DNA of 64,000 bases. Origin: Pseudomonas plecoglossicida NBRC 103162 = DSM 15088 (GTDB lineage Bacteria > Pseudomonadota > Gammaproteobacteria > Pseudomonadales > Pseudomonadaceae). The notes under the pieces were generated by a model. The model ran no database searches, had not been told where the DNA came from, and was given only the letters and a program-made list of their open reading frames with translations. Every line of letters starts with the position of its first letter. Within the stretch, counting starts at the first letter, position 1. The position numbers were made by a program, and so were the translations under genes. The stretch lies in NCBI RefSeq assembly GCF_000730665.1, contig NZ_BBIV01000018.1, positions 1 to 64,000 of the forward strand. Direction: 5' to 3'. This document shows, piece after piece, positions 24,622-33,582 of this stretch.

Positions 24622-25566
24622 CTATGGCAGATCCGCATGCCCGCCTTGCACACCGAACTGCGACTGGCGCCACAACTCGAACACCCGCTTGCGCAGCCAG
24701 CGGTGCTCGGCCGACGCCTGCAAGCGCTGATGCCATACCACCCAGTAGCGCTGGGTATGCTCGACGAACCCCAGCGGCCGCCAGGCCAATGGATGCAGGC
24801 GACACAGCTGGCGGGCGATGTGCTCGGGCACGGTCGCCAGTGCCTGGCTGTTGCCGATGACCTGCACCGTGGCCGAGAAGAACGGCACTTCCAGGCTGAC
24901 CCGACGTTGCAGGCCCTGGGCGCGCAAATGGCGGTCGATGAAACTGTCCTTGTCGCCACCACCGGAGATGCGCACGTGCTTGAACGCCAGGTAGTCGTCC
25001 TGGCTCAGCGCCTCGCTGGCCGCCAGTGGATGATCGCGGCGCATCAGGCACACCGCGCGGTCTTCACCGAGCAGGCGACCGTGCAGGTTGGCGGGCGATT
25101 CGTCGAACAGCGTGGTGGCCAGGTCGATCTCGCCCCTGGCGAGCAAAGCGTACTGGCCCGCCTGCCAGGTTCGGTAGTCGATGGACACACCGGGGGCTTC
25201 CTGCTCAAGCGCAGCCACCAGCAGCGGCAGCATGTGTTCGGCAACATAGTCGGAAGCGGCAAGGCAGAAACGTCGTTCGCAGCGGGCTGGGTCGAACGCT
25301 GCAGGTTGGCGCAGGGCCTGGAGTTCCTCGAGCACCTGGCGCAGGGGTTCGACCAGGGAGTCGGCGTGTTCGCTGAGGACATAGCCGCGGCCTTGGCGCA
25401 CCAGCAACGGGTCGTCGAAAGCTTCGCGCAGGTGGGCCAGCTGACGACTCAGGGCCGATTGGCTGACGTCCAGGCGAACGGCGGCGTGGCTGAGGTTCTT
25501 GAGCTGCAGGAGGCAGTCGAGGGTGCGCAGGTGGGCGAGGCTGAGGGAGGCGAAGGTTGGGTTCAT
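24622..25566 (-). CDS. LysR-family transcriptional regulator, probably of the decarboxylase gene
   Basis: A 314-residue LysR regulator: winged helix at residues 1-65 (LKNLSHAAVRLDVSQSALSRQL) and a two-lobe effector domain (about 95-300). The start is the ATG giving MNPTFASL; an 11-codon extension lacks a ribosome site. It is upstream of the decarboxylase gene on the same strand, with a REP pair between, instead of the usual divergent arrangement. The same pairing occurs beside the P. putida L-DOPA decarboxylase, so control of that gene is plausible; effector unknown. Confidence 0.85.
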   Translation of the reverse strand: MNPTFASLSLAHLRTLDCLLQLKNLSHAAVRLDVSQSALSRQLAHLREAFDDPLLVRQGRGYVLSEHADSLVEPLRQVLEELQALRQPAAFDPARCERRFCLAASDYVAEHMLPLLVAALEQEAPGVSIDYRTWQAGQYALLARGEIDLATTLFDESPANLHGRLLGEDRAVCLMRRDHPLAASEALSQDDYLAFKHVRISGGGDKDSFIDRHLRAQGLQRRVSLEVPFFSATVQVIGNSQALATVPEHIARQLCRLHPLAWRPLGFVEHTQRYWVVWHQRLQASAEHRWLRKRVFELWRQSQFGVQGGHADLP

Positions 25567-25591
25567 GCAGGGGTCCCTTGGTTGCCTGTAC

Positions 25592-25680
25592 GGGCCCAAT
25601 CGCCGGCAAGCCGGCTCCCACAGGGTTCGTTGGCGACTTCACGAACCCTGTGGGAGCCGGCTTGCCGGCGATCGGGCCGC
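25592..25680. repeat. Inverted pair of REP elements
   Basis: Two full REP units (CCCAATCGCCGGCAAGCCGG... and its complement ending GGCGATCGGGCC) 33 bases apart, between the LysR start and the end of the YebC-like gene. The inner flanks AACCCTGTGGGAG and CTCCCACAGGGTT lengthen the complementarity. Confidence 0.92.
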
Positions 25681-25697
25681 AAAGCGGCCCCGATCGT

Positions 25698-26408
25698 TTA
25701 CTCGGTCAACCCGACGTAGACGTTCTGCACGTCTTCGTTCTCGTCGATCGCCTCGAGGAACGCCTCTACCTCGGCCAATGCCTCGGCGCTCAGGCTGGCA
25801 GCGCTGACCGGATTCTTCGGGGTATAGCCGATCTTCGCCGAAACAACGGTGAAACCCTGCTCCGGCAGCGCCTTCTGCACGGCATCCAGATCGGTGGTGT
25901 CGGTGATGAACAGGGTCGAGCCTTCTTCCTCACCGTCCTCGAAGTCCTGGGCACCGGCTTCGATGGCGGCCATTTCCGGGTCGGCGTCGCCTTCCGGGGT
26001 CGCTTCGATCAGGCCGACATGGTTGAAGTCCCACGCCACCGAACCGCTGGCGCCCAGCTGGCCCTTGCGGAACAGCACGCGGATCTGTGCCACGGTGCGG
26101 TTGATGTTGTCGGTCAGGCACTCGACGATCAGTGGCACCTGGTGCGGGGCGAACCCTTCGTAGCTGACGGCATGGTACTGCACGGCCTCGCCGTCCAGGC
26201 CAGCACCTTTCTTGATCGCGCGCTCCAGGGTCTCGCGGGTCATCGAGGCCTTCTTGGCCTGGGCGATGGCCAGGCGCAGACGCGGGTTCATGTCCGGGTC
26301 AGCGCCGGACTTGGCAGCGATCTGGATTTCCTTGGCCAGCTTGCCCATGATCTTGCCCTTGGCGTTGGCAGCTGTTTCTCTATGTTTGGCTTTCCACTGT
26401 GCGCCCAT
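25698..26408 (-). CDS. YebC/PmpR-family protein (TACO1-like), YeeN-type paralogue
   Basis: A 236-residue protein starting [11 protein letters not shown], with family landmarks [38 protein letters not shown] and an acidic C-terminal lobe. YebC proteins were annotated as regulators and more recently linked to ribosome stalling relief at polyproline. Pseudomonads have one yebC beside ruvC; the absence of ruv genes here and the start [11 protein letters not shown] instead of MAGHSKWAN point to the second, YeeN-type copy. Cytoplasmic, single gene. Confidence 0.9.
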   Translation of the reverse strand: MGAQWKAKHRETAANAKGKIMGKLAKEIQIAAKSGADPDMNPRLRLAIAQAKKASMTRETLERAIKKGAGLDGEAVQYHAVSYEGFAPHQVPLIVECLTDNINRTVAQIRVLFRKGQLGASGSVAWDFNHVGLIEATPEGDADPEMAAIEAGAQDFEDGEEEGSTLFITDTTDLDAVQKALPEQGFTVVSAKIGYTPKNPVSAASLSAEALAEVEAFLEAIDENEDVQNVYVGLTE

Positions 26409-26503
26409 GTCGACTCTCTTTGTTTCAGCGGCCGGTTCAGGAAGCGACCGGCCAAAAGTGGGTGCAGTTTATACGCCCTCGGGCAGTGGATCGACAAGTA
26501 ATC

Positions 26504-27895
26504 TCATGCTTTGTCAGCCTTGCCCGCCGCTGCGGCGAAGCGCGCCAATCGCACATCAAGGCGTCGGGGCCGCTGACCTCGGTCTTCGGCGTGCTCCTTG
26601 CGGCGGATGGCGTTGCGCACCAGCAGCGAACCCAGGTAGCGGATCGGCTCCGGCGGGAACAATCCCAGCGGCCCCTTGACCAGCGGCGAGCGCGTCCAAG
26701 GGTTGTCCAGCCCCAGCGCCAGCGATGACAGTATCTGCCCGCCCATGTGGCACGGCCCGACACCGCTGCCCGAGTAACCGAAGCCATAGAACACGTTGCC
26801 CTGCCCGTCCAGCTTGCCGAAGAACGGCAAGCCGGTCACCGAGCGGTCCGACGGGCCATTCCAGCTTGCCGCCAGCGGCACCTCGGCCAAGGCCGGGAAG
26901 AAGTCGCCGAGACTTTCGCACAGCAGCGGCCGGTACGGCGATGGCTGGTCGAACACCGGCAGCATGCGCCCGCCATAGGCGAAGGTGTTGCCACCCTTGC
27001 CAAGCATCAGGCGGCCGTCGGACGTGTTGTGGTAGTAATGCACGAAGATCCGCGAATCGAGCACGCTGATGCCATTGTTCAAGCCGATCTCGCGCAACAG
27101 TTCGGGGCACGGCTCGGTGATCACCATGTCGCTGGAGACGATCGCCACGCTGCGCTCGAACTGCGGGAACGCCCGCGCCATCCAGGCGTTCAGCCCAAGC
27201 ACCACGCGGTCGGCGCGCACCGTGCCGTGGGCCGTGCGCACCTGCACCGGGGCACCGTGCTCAAGGCCAGTCATGGCCGTGCCTTCGTGAATACGCACGC
27301 CGCGCTCCAGGGCCACCCGCCGCAAGCCACGTACCAGCCGGCCCGGCTGCACCGTGGCGGCGGCAGGCGAGAACCAGCCCTCCAGGTGCCGCGCCGAGCC
27401 GGCGAGACGTTGCACTTCATCCAGTGGCAGGCGCTCGAACGAATTGATCCCCTTGCCCTGCAGCGCCGCGATCACTGCATCGGTAGCGCCCACCTGGGCC
27501 GCGTTGGTTGCGGTGTACAAGGTGCCGTCCAGGCGATAGTCGCAATCGATGCCGTTGGCCGCACAGAACTCACCGATAGCAGCGATGCTGCGCTCCGACT
27601 CACGCACCAGGCGCACCGCCTCGGCCCCCCCGAACAGGCGTTCGAGGGTAAAGTACTTGGCCGACCAGGACAGCGCGCAACCCCCGTTGCGACCACTGGC
27701 GCCAGCACCGCAGATGTCGGCTTCGATCAGCATCACGTCCAGCGCCGGAATCGCTTCCTTGAGCATCAGCGCAGTCCACAGCCCGGTGTAGCCACCGCCG
27801 ACGATGCACACGTCGCAACGGGCATCGCCTTGCAGCGGCGGACACACCGCCTGTTGCTCCGAATCCAGGGCCTGTTGCAGCCAGAAGGGTCTCAT
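26504..27895 (-). CDS. FAD-dependent amine oxidoreductase, aminophosphonate-oxidoreductase-like (DAO family)
   Basis: A 463-residue flavoprotein of the D-amino acid oxidase superfamily. The dinucleotide fold is CDVCIVGGGYTGLWTALML near residue 30, the GASGRNGG segment follows, and the C-terminal FAD contact is YGFGYSGSGVG. The overall layout matches the putative aminophosphonate oxidoreductases I remember next to phosphonate genes; sarcosine- or glutamylputrescine-type oxidases are alternatives. Start ATG at 27895 follows AAAGGA. It begins 14 bases after the OPA-type transporter gene and is opposite a LysR resembling the aminoethylphosphonate regulator, which supports the phosphonate idea. 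Cytoplasmic. Confidence 0.75.
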   Translation of the reverse strand: MRPFWLQQALDSEQQAVCPPLQGDARCDVCIVGGGYTGLWTALMLKEAIPALDVMLIEADICGAGASGRNGGCALSWSAKYFTLERLFGGAEAVRLVRESERSIAAIGEFCAANGIDCDYRLDGTLYTATNAAQVGATDAVIAALQGKGINSFERLPLDEVQRLAGSARHLEGWFSPAAATVQPGRLVRGLRRVALERGVRIHEGTAMTGLEHGAPVQVRTAHGTVRADRVVLGLNAWMARAFPQFERSVAIVSSDMVITEPCPELLREIGLNNGISVLDSRIFVHYYHNTSDGRLMLGKGGNTFAYGGRMLPVFDQPSPYRPLLCESLGDFFPALAEVPLAASWNGPSDRSVTGLPFFGKLDGQGNVFYGFGYSGSGVGPCHMGGQILSSLALGLDNPWTRSPLVKGPLGLFPPEPIRYLGSLLVRNAIRRKEHAEDRGQRPRRLDVRLARFAAAAGKADKA

Positions 27896-27909
27896 TCGCT
27901 CGCTTTCCT

Positions 27910-29226
27910 TTAGGTACGCAGTGGCTTGATCGCCATGCTGGTATTGGGTGCCACGTCCTGGGCCTGGGGCGCGCTGGCCGGGCGGCTGTTCCAGTGCGGC
28001 AGCAGCACCAGGGCGGAGAACAGGGCACAGCCGGCGAACACGATGAACACCGTGACGCTGTCGAAGTAGCCAGGCAGCAAGCCGCCGAGCACCGCGCCCA
28101 CCGAGCCGCAACCGTTGACGAAGCCCGCCGCCGTGGCGCCGGCCTTGGCCGTGCCGAAGTCGATCGCCGCCGCGCCGCTGATCATCGAGTCCGGCCCGTA
28201 CAGGGTCAGGCCCATCACGAACAGCAGGCTCACCACCAGCACGATGCTGCCGCTGTGCATGGCCGCCATGAACGCCGCCAGTGTCATGGTCAGCAGCACC
28301 AGGCTGATTACGCAGGCCGGCATGCGCCGGGCGCCGAACAGCTTGTCCGAGGCCAGGCCGATCATGATCGGGCCCAGCAGCCCGGCGAGTTCGAAGGCCG
28401 TCGGGATGATTGCCGCCCCCACCTTGCCGACCGAGGGCATCTGTTCGAAGACGATCACCGGCCCCCACAGCAGGATCGCGTAGCGCGCCGGCTTGAGCAG
28501 GAAGTACGCCAGGCCCAGGGTCATCACCGTGCGGTTGCGCAGGATCTCGCGCAACGGCGCCCACACGCTGCACAGGTTGCCGGCCGGGGCCATGCTCTGC
28601 GGCTCGGGCTCCACCGCTGGCAGGCCGACATCCTCGGGCTTGTTGCGCTGCAGGAAGAAGAACAGCACCGCCACCACAGCCACCACCGCGGCGCTGGAGA
28701 AGAACGCCGCGTGCCAGGTGCCGACCAGGGTATAGGCCCACCAGCCGGCGAACGGCGAGGCAACCAGGCCGCCGAAGGCGTAGCACGAACTCCACAGCCC
28801 CAGCACCCGGCCACGTTGCGAGGACGGGAAGAAACTGCCGATGTTCTTGCACAGCCCCGCCCAGCCGGTGGACTGCGCCAGGCCCTGGATCAGCATGCAG
28901 GTGGCGAAGATCGGGAAGGTCGCGTAGCTGCCCATCACCACCGCAGCCGCCGCCGAGATCAGCAGGCCGCCGAGCACCACCACACGTGGGCCAAAGCGAT
29001 CGGCGAGCATGCCCCAGGTGAACTGGCCCACGGCGTAGGCGGCCAGGTAGATACCGTCGAGGTTGGCCATGGCGGCCTTGTCGAGCATGAAGGTGGGGTC
29101 TTCGCCGATGCCGAGCTTGGCCACCGAGAAGGCTTTGCGGGTGAAGTAGAAGGCGGCGTAGGCCAGCCAGGTGATGGCAAAAATCTGCATGCGCCAACGC
29201 TTGATGGCGGCTAGGGAGTGATTCAT
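27910..29226 (-). CDS. MFS transporter of the organophosphate:phosphate antiporter (GlpT/UhpT-like) type
   Basis: A 438-residue, 12-helix transporter. Helix 1 ends AAFYFTRKAFSVAK, resembling the FxxRxxF segment in which OPA transporters place a phosphate-binding Arg, and the sequence NLDGIYLAAYAVGQFTWGMLADRFGPR matches the family's helix 2-3 region. OPA members carry glycerol-3-phosphate, hexose phosphates, phosphoglycerate or phosphonates. The downstream amine oxidoreductase and the divergent LysR make an aminophosphonate the best guess. Start ATG at 29226. Confidence 0.8.
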   Translation of the reverse strand: MNHSLAAIKRWRMQIFAITWLAYAAFYFTRKAFSVAKLGIGEDPTFMLDKAAMANLDGIYLAAYAVGQFTWGMLADRFGPRVVVLGGLLISAAAAVVMGSYATFPIFATCMLIQGLAQSTGWAGLCKNIGSFFPSSQRGRVLGLWSSCYAFGGLVASPFAGWWAYTLVGTWHAAFFSSAAVVAVVAVLFFFLQRNKPEDVGLPAVEPEPQSMAPAGNLCSVWAPLREILRNRTVMTLGLAYFLLKPARYAILLWGPVIVFEQMPSVGKVGAAIIPTAFELAGLLGPIMIGLASDKLFGARRMPACVISLVLLTMTLAAFMAAMHSGSIVLVVSLLFVMGLTLYGPDSMISGAAAIDFGTAKAGATAAGFVNGCGSVGAVLGGLLPGYFDSVTVFIVFAGCALFSALVLLPHWNSRPASAPQAQDVAPNTSMAIKPLRT

Positions 29227-29470
29227 GTGTGTCTGACCTCTTGCTCAAGTGTGCCGGCAGAATGTGAAAAAACGCCTGTCTTGTTGTTGTGTTGCGCACT
29301 GCATGACGTGGGCTCGTCATTGGTCAGATGGCGCAGGAGTGCGCGCCATGGCCCGGCAACCGCTTGTGGCGGCGGCGATGGGCTGAGGAGTATGGAAACA
29401 GCTGGTGACTGATAAATAAAATCGATTTATCGTATTTCACACATAAGCCTGGCTTGTTACTGGAGTCCTC

Positions 29471-30340
29471 ATGTCGGTGTCCCATGCTCAACTGAAGGCG
29501 TTTCACGCGGTGGCCGTGCACGGCAGCTTCACCCGCGCCGCGCAGAAGCTGTTTCTGACCCAGCCGGCGGTGTCCGACCAGGTGCGAAAACTCGAAGAGC
29601 GCTTCGGCGTGCAGCTGTTCCAGCGCAACAAGCGCTCGGTGCAGCTGACCGACCTGGGCGAGCGCCTGCTGGGCATCAGCCAGCGGCTGTTCGCCTGCGA
29701 GGCCGAGGCCCATGAACTGCTGCAGGACTCGCGGGCCCTGCACACCGGCAGCCTGGTGCTGGCGGTGGATGCGCCGGTGCACGTGCTGCCGCAGATTGCG
29801 CGTTTCTGCCAGCGTTACCCGGGTATCCAGGTCAAGATTGAAACCGGCAATACCGACGATTCCCTGGCCCGGCTGTTCAGCTACCAGGCCGACCTGGCCT
29901 TGCTGGGGCGCGATGTCGACGATGAGCGGCTGTTCTGCGTGCCCCTGCGCCGCGATCCGATGGTGGCGTTCGTTTCGCACCACCATCCCTGGGCCAGTCG
30001 TGGGTCGATCAGCCTGGCGGACCTGGACGACACGCCGTTGGTGCTGCGCGAACCGGGGTCGGTGACCCGCCAGACCCTGGAGGAGGAAATGCAGCGCGCA
30101 GGCCTGCGGATTCGCCCGGCGATCCAGGTCGAAGGCCGTGAAGCGGCGCGCGAGGCGGTGGTGGTGGGGATTGGCGTGGGGGTGGTGTCGGCGGCGGAGT
30201 TCGGCGCCGATGCGCGGGTATGCGCGCTGCCGATCGTGGATTGCCAGCGGCACCTGACCGAGACCTTGGTATGCCTGAGAGAACAGCGTACGCGGCGGGT
30301 GGTGGCAACCTTCTTGCAGATGGTGCAGGAAGGGTTGTAG
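29471..30340 (+). CDS. LysR-family regulator resembling the aminoethylphosphonate-associated group
   Basis: A 289-residue LysR protein. The N-terminus (QLKAFHAVAVHGSFTRAAQ, then TQPAVSDQVRKLEERFGVQLF) and the effector domain segments (LREPGSVTRQTLEEEM, EGREAAREAVVVGIGVGVVSAAEFG) closely follow what I remember of the LysR group linked to 2-aminoethylphosphonate degradation. It is divergent from the OPA transporter and FAD oxidoreductase genes across 244 bases, which should contain the LysR box; no clear T-N11-A site was fixed. Start ATG follows CTGGAGTCCTC. Confidence 0.82.
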   Translation: MSVSHAQLKAFHAVAVHGSFTRAAQKLFLTQPAVSDQVRKLEERFGVQLFQRNKRSVQLTDLGERLLGISQRLFACEAEAHELLQDSRALHTGSLVLAVDAPVHVLPQIARFCQRYPGIQVKIETGNTDDSLARLFSYQADLALLGRDVDDERLFCVPLRRDPMVAFVSHHHPWASRGSISLADLDDTPLVLREPGSVTRQTLEEEMQRAGLRIRPAIQVEGREAAREAVVVGIGVGVVSAAEFGADARVCALPIVDCQRHLTETLVCLREQRTRRVVATFLQMVQEGL

Positions 30341-30415
30341 TGGCCTTGCCGGCGATGAGGCCGGTACTGCCAACACAACTATGCTGGCAATACCTCAACC
30401 CCAGGCGCACTCGCC

Positions 30416-30781
30416 ATGCTCTTTCGCCTGACCGCCGACACCTTGGTCCTGCTGCACCTGGCCTTCATCCTGCTGGTGCTGTTGGGCGGCCTGCTGGTGC
30501 TCAAATGGCGCCCTGCGCTGTTCCTGCACCTGCCCGCCCTGGCCTGGGGCCTGGCGGTCGAAGGCCTGCACCTGGACTGCCCATTGACCGACTGGGAAAA
30601 CCGCATGCGCTTTGCCGCCGGCGATGCGGGCTACCACGGCGGCTTCGTCGAGCACTACATCTGGCCGCTGATCTACCCGGCCGGGCTGACGCCGCAGATC
30701 CAGTGGCTGCTCGGCGCCATCGTGCTGGTGCTCAACCTGTGCATCTACGGCTTCGTGCTCCGGCGCTGGCGCCACCACTAG
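30416..30781 (+). CDS. DUF2784 family small membrane protein
   Basis: A 121-residue protein with three to four hydrophobic segments (DTLVLLHLAFILLVLLGGLLV, PALFLHLPALAWGLAVEGL, LLGAIVLVLNLCIYGFVL). The conserved WENRMR and HYIWPLIYP patches are typical of DUF2784. Function unknown. Its TAG stop shares CTAG with the stop of the convergent tam gene, so the two overlap by four bases tail to tail. Confidence 0.85.
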   Translation: MLFRLTADTLVLLHLAFILLVLLGGLLVLKWRPALFLHLPALAWGLAVEGLHLDCPLTDWENRMRFAAGDAGYHGGFVEHYIWPLIYPAGLTPQIQWLLGAIVLVLNLCIYGFVLRRWRHH

Positions 30782-31554
30782 CGGGTAGCAACCAGGAACA
30801 ACCGCGGGAACGGCAGCAGCACCTTGCCATCGGTGGAGGCTGGGTACTCCCGCTGCATGGCCTGCAGGTACATCTGCAGGAAGGACGCCTGCTCGCCTTC
30901 GTCCAGTTGGTTCAGGTAAGGGCGCAAGGCCGAGCCCTTGAACCACTCCACCACCGCCTCGGCCCCGCCCGCCAGGGGGTGATGGTAGGTCGTGCGCCAC
31001 ACATCCACCCGGGCGCACAGCGGGCTGAGCAGGTCGTAGTAGAACGCCGCCTGGTGCCGCGGCGGCAGGCTGAAGTCGGCGAACTTGTCGGCCCACGGGC
31101 CACGGCTGGCGATCTCACGCAACTGGCGGTGCGCCGGCTCGTCGAGGTTGTCCGGGGTCTGCACGGCCAGGCTGCCGCCTTCGCTCAGCTGGCGCACCAG
31201 GTGCGGGTAGAGCGCGGCGTGGTCGGGCACCCATTGCAGCGAGGCGTTGGCGAGGATCAGGTCCTGGGGTTCGGGGGCGCTCCACTGGCTGATGTCGGCG
31301 ATTTCGCAACGCACCCGCGGGATGTGCAGGCGTTTGCGTTCGCGGGCCTTGTCGATCATGTCCTTGTCGCTGTCCAGGGCGGTCACCTGGGCATCCGGGC
31401 AGCGTTGCAGCAGCACTTCGGTGGAGTTGCCCGGGCCACAGCCCAGGTCGGTGGCATGGCGCACCGGACGAGGCGGTACGGCGGCAAGCAGGTCGCGCAC
31501 GGCGCGGGTGCGTTCGTCTTCGAAGAGGGAATACTGGGTGGCGGACCAGGCCAT
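30778..31554 (-). CDS. tam: Trans-aconitate 2-methyltransferase
   Basis: A 258-residue class I SAM-dependent methyltransferase. Motif I is ATDLGCGPGNST, the following acidic residue is in ALDSDKDM, motif II/IV is DLILANASLQWVPDH, and the N-terminus MAWSATQYSLFEDERTRAVRDLL is that of Tam. The enzyme methylates trans-aconitate, an inhibitor of aconitase formed spontaneously from cis-aconitate. The start follows AAAGGAGCCCCAC. Single gene. Confidence 0.9.
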   Translation of the reverse strand: MAWSATQYSLFEDERTRAVRDLLAAVPPRPVRHATDLGCGPGNSTEVLLQRCPDAQVTALDSDKDMIDKARERKRLHIPRVRCEIADISQWSAPEPQDLILANASLQWVPDHAALYPHLVRQLSEGGSLAVQTPDNLDEPAHRQLREIASRGPWADKFADFSLPPRHQAAFYYDLLSPLCARVDVWRTTYHHPLAGGAEAVVEWFKGSALRPYLNQLDEGEQASFLQMYLQAMQREYPASTDGKVLLPFPRLFLVATR

Positions 31555-31598
31555 GTGGGGCTCCTTTTGGCGGGCAGTGTGCTCAGCATAAGCCATCT

Positions 31599-31630
31599 GG
31601 CCCTATCGCCGGCAAGCCGGCGATAGGGCC
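31599..31630. repeat. Perfect 32-bp palindrome derived from paired REP elements
   Basis: Arms GGCCCTATCGCCGGC and complement flank AA. It is the same kind of collapsed REP pair as at 7068 but with the GGCCCTATCG form of the arm. Confidence 0.85.
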
Positions 31631-31644
31631 GGAACTGTCTGTCT

Positions 31645-31845
31645 ATGCTTCGAATCAGTCTCATTATGCGCATGCCCATGAAAATATCCCTGGCCCTCGC
31701 CATCCTGGCCCTGATCGCCGCCGCCGCGCTGCTCGGCTCGCCCTGGATGAACCAGCGCTTCCACATGCCCGCAGAAAAATCCCAGGCCCAACAACGCGAA
31801 ACGGCCGGGTCCACAAGGGAGCCGGCCGTTTCGAACCACCACTAG
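31645..31845 (+). CDS. Possible small single-span membrane protein
   Basis: An open frame of up to 66 residues with a clear hydrophobic segment after MKISLALAILALIAAAALLG, then a polar basic tail. Several in-frame ATGs (31645, 31666, 31672, 31678) exist and none has a strong ribosome site, so the start is uncertain; 31678 gives a compact 55-residue signal-anchor protein. Its 3' end contains the inverted repeat at 31799-31831. Real coding status is doubtful. Confidence 0.35.
   Translation: MLRISLIMRMPMKISLALAILALIAAAALLGSPWMNQRFHMPAEKSQAQQRETAGSTREPAVSNHH
31799..31831. terminator. Candidate bidirectional hairpin between the small ORF and the permease gene
   Basis: Perfect 10-base arms AAACGGCCGG and CCGGCCGTTT are separated by 13 bases, 18 bases beyond the permease stop codon. 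The T run is short, so it is a weak intrinsic terminator candidate. It overlaps the end of the doubtful small reading frame. Confidence 0.45.
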
Positions 31846-31848
31846 CGC

Positions 31849-33258
31849 TTAGTGTTGCCTGGCGCTGCGAATCTGATGCACCACACCCATGGCCACTACC
31901 ACAGCCGCGGCAATGCCGGTGGAGATCACCAGGATCTGGTAGTCAGGCATGAACGCCATGGTCACCAGCGCGGCGACGATGAAGGCGATCACCAGGTAGG
32001 TCAGCCACGGGAACAGCCACATCTTCAGGCGCACTTCCTTGCCTTCGGCAATCAGCTTGCGGCGCATGCGCAGCTGCGAGAAGGCGATCACCAGGTACAC
32101 CAGCAGGGCGATCATGCCAGTGGTGTTCATCAGGGTGTCCAGCACGTCTTTCGGGCGCAGGGTCTCGCTGAAGTTGATCAGCGCGCAGACCACGGCCACG
32201 GCGCAGGAGCCGATGATCGCGTACACCGGTACGCCGGTGCCGGCGCGGGTCATCTTGAAGAACGACGGCGCGTCGCCACGCTGGGCCAGGGAGAACAGCA
32301 TGCGCGAAGCGGTGTAGTGGCCCGAGATCAGGCAGCTGCTCACCGAGGTCAGCACCACGAAGTTCATCAGCAGCTCGGCGTAAGGCACGCCCAGCAGCTC
32401 CAGGGTACGGCGGTAGGCACCATAGCCGGAGACGCCCAGTTGCGGATCGTTCCACGGTACCAGGCAGACGATCAGGAAGATCGAACCGACATAGAACAGG
32501 CACACACGCCATACCACCGAGTTGGTCGCCTTGACGATCTGGGTGGCCGGGTCTTTCGCTTCGGAAGCGGCGATGGTGACGATCTCGGCGCCGAGGAAGG
32601 CGAACATCACCCCGAGCAACGCACCGATCACCGTGGTGATGCCATTGGGCATGAAGCCTTCGGCGGTCAGGTGGGTGATACCACGCACTTCACCGAACTG
32701 CCAGACGTTCAGTACCGCTGCGGTACACACGATCAGGAAGCAGACGATCGCAATCACCTTGATCAGCGCGAACCAGAATTCGAACTCACCGTAGTGCTTG
32801 ACGTTGAAGAAGTTGACGGTGATCAGCAGCAGGGTCGTGGCCAGCACGAACACGTTGACGCTCACGTCGGGGAAGAAACCGTGCAGGATCTTGCCCGCCA
32901 CATAAGCTTCCCAGGCCATCAGGATGACCCAGTACCACCAGTACAGCCAGCCGATGGTGAAACCGGCCCAACGGCCAATCGCGCGGTCGGCGTAGGTGGA
33001 GAACGAGCCGGTGTCAGGCGAGGACGTCGCCATTTCACCGAGCATGCGCATGATCAATACCACCAGGATGCCGCCGGCCAGGTAGGCCAGGACAGCAGCC
33101 GGGCCGGCGCTGTGGATCACGCTGCCGGAACCGACGAACAAGGCGCCGCCAATTACCCCGGCGATGGACATCATCGTCAGGTGGCGCGACTTGAGCGAGG
33201 CACTGAGCTTGCTCTCGTGCCCGCTTTTCGCGGTGGTGGTTGTGGATGTTGCGTCCAT
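31849..33258 (-). CDS. APC-family amino acid permease (GabP-like)
   Basis: A 469-residue, 12-helix amino acid transporter of the AAT branch (GabP, ProY, AroP group). Typical pieces are SRHLTMMSIAGVIGGALFVGSG before and in helix 1, EMATSSPDTGSFSTYADRAIG, and AFLGAEIVTIAASEAKDP. The hydrophilic N-terminus is unusually rich in Thr. The neighbouring divergent MocR regulator suggests substrate-induced control; GABA or another omega-amino acid is a reasonable guess because MocR/GabR regulators often act on such genes. Confidence 0.85.
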   Translation of the reverse strand: MDATSTTTTAKSGHESKLSASLKSRHLTMMSIAGVIGGALFVGSGSVIHSAGPAAVLAYLAGGILVVLIMRMLGEMATSSPDTGSFSTYADRAIGRWAGFTIGWLYWWYWVILMAWEAYVAGKILHGFFPDVSVNVFVLATTLLLITVNFFNVKHYGEFEFWFALIKVIAIVCFLIVCTAAVLNVWQFGEVRGITHLTAEGFMPNGITTVIGALLGVMFAFLGAEIVTIAASEAKDPATQIVKATNSVVWRVCLFYVGSIFLIVCLVPWNDPQLGVSGYGAYRRTLELLGVPYAELLMNFVVLTSVSSCLISGHYTASRMLFSLAQRGDAPSFFKMTRAGTGVPVYAIIGSCAVAVVCALINFSETLRPKDVLDTLMNTTGMIALLVYLVIAFSQLRMRRKLIAEGKEVRLKMWLFPWLTYLVIAFIVAALVTMAFMPDYQILVISTGIAAAVVVAMGVVHQIRSARQH

Positions 33259-33582
33259 CAGTTGTGTACCCCGTGCTTCTTTTTATCCAAGGAAAACTGC
33301 GAGACCGCGATGGTCTACGGCCTCGCCTGTACATCAGTGCTAATGCGGGCAGGAGGTGTGTGGCAACACACGCAGGCCTTCCATGGCGGCCTGCTGACGC
33401 GCCCAAGGGGAACCCTCGGGCGAACTGAACATGCTTTATGTGGCGATATCTGACACCTAATGTAAAAATGTATTACTCAGAGAGCCATGCACAGCGGCAT
33501 GAAAGTCGCACTGCACTGTACAGGCCGCCGATGCAATACACCCTACACAGGCCAGGCGCTACGCACCCTTCAAGGCCCCCGA
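33259..33582. promoter_or_regulatory. Divergent promoter region between permease and MocR regulator
   Basis: This 324-base region separates the two divergent genes and is AT-richer in its middle (about 33430-33480). A palindrome CTGTACAG occurs at 33516-33523. No gene is seen. Operators for the MocR protein are expected here but not identified. Confidence 0.4.

Noticed and set aside
21240..25680. Regularly repeated palindromes considered as a possible CRISPR array
   Set aside because: Repeats are inverted pairs in separate intergenic gaps, not direct repeats with uniform spacers; no cas genes are present.
26504..29320. One continuous 938-codon frame covering both the FAD oxidoreductase and the OPA transporter region, suggesting a fusion
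   Set aside because: Upstream of base 27895 the frame reads an out-of-frame version of the transporter gene; the transporter has its own start, 12 helices and stop, and the oxidoreductase has a ribosome site before its own ATG.
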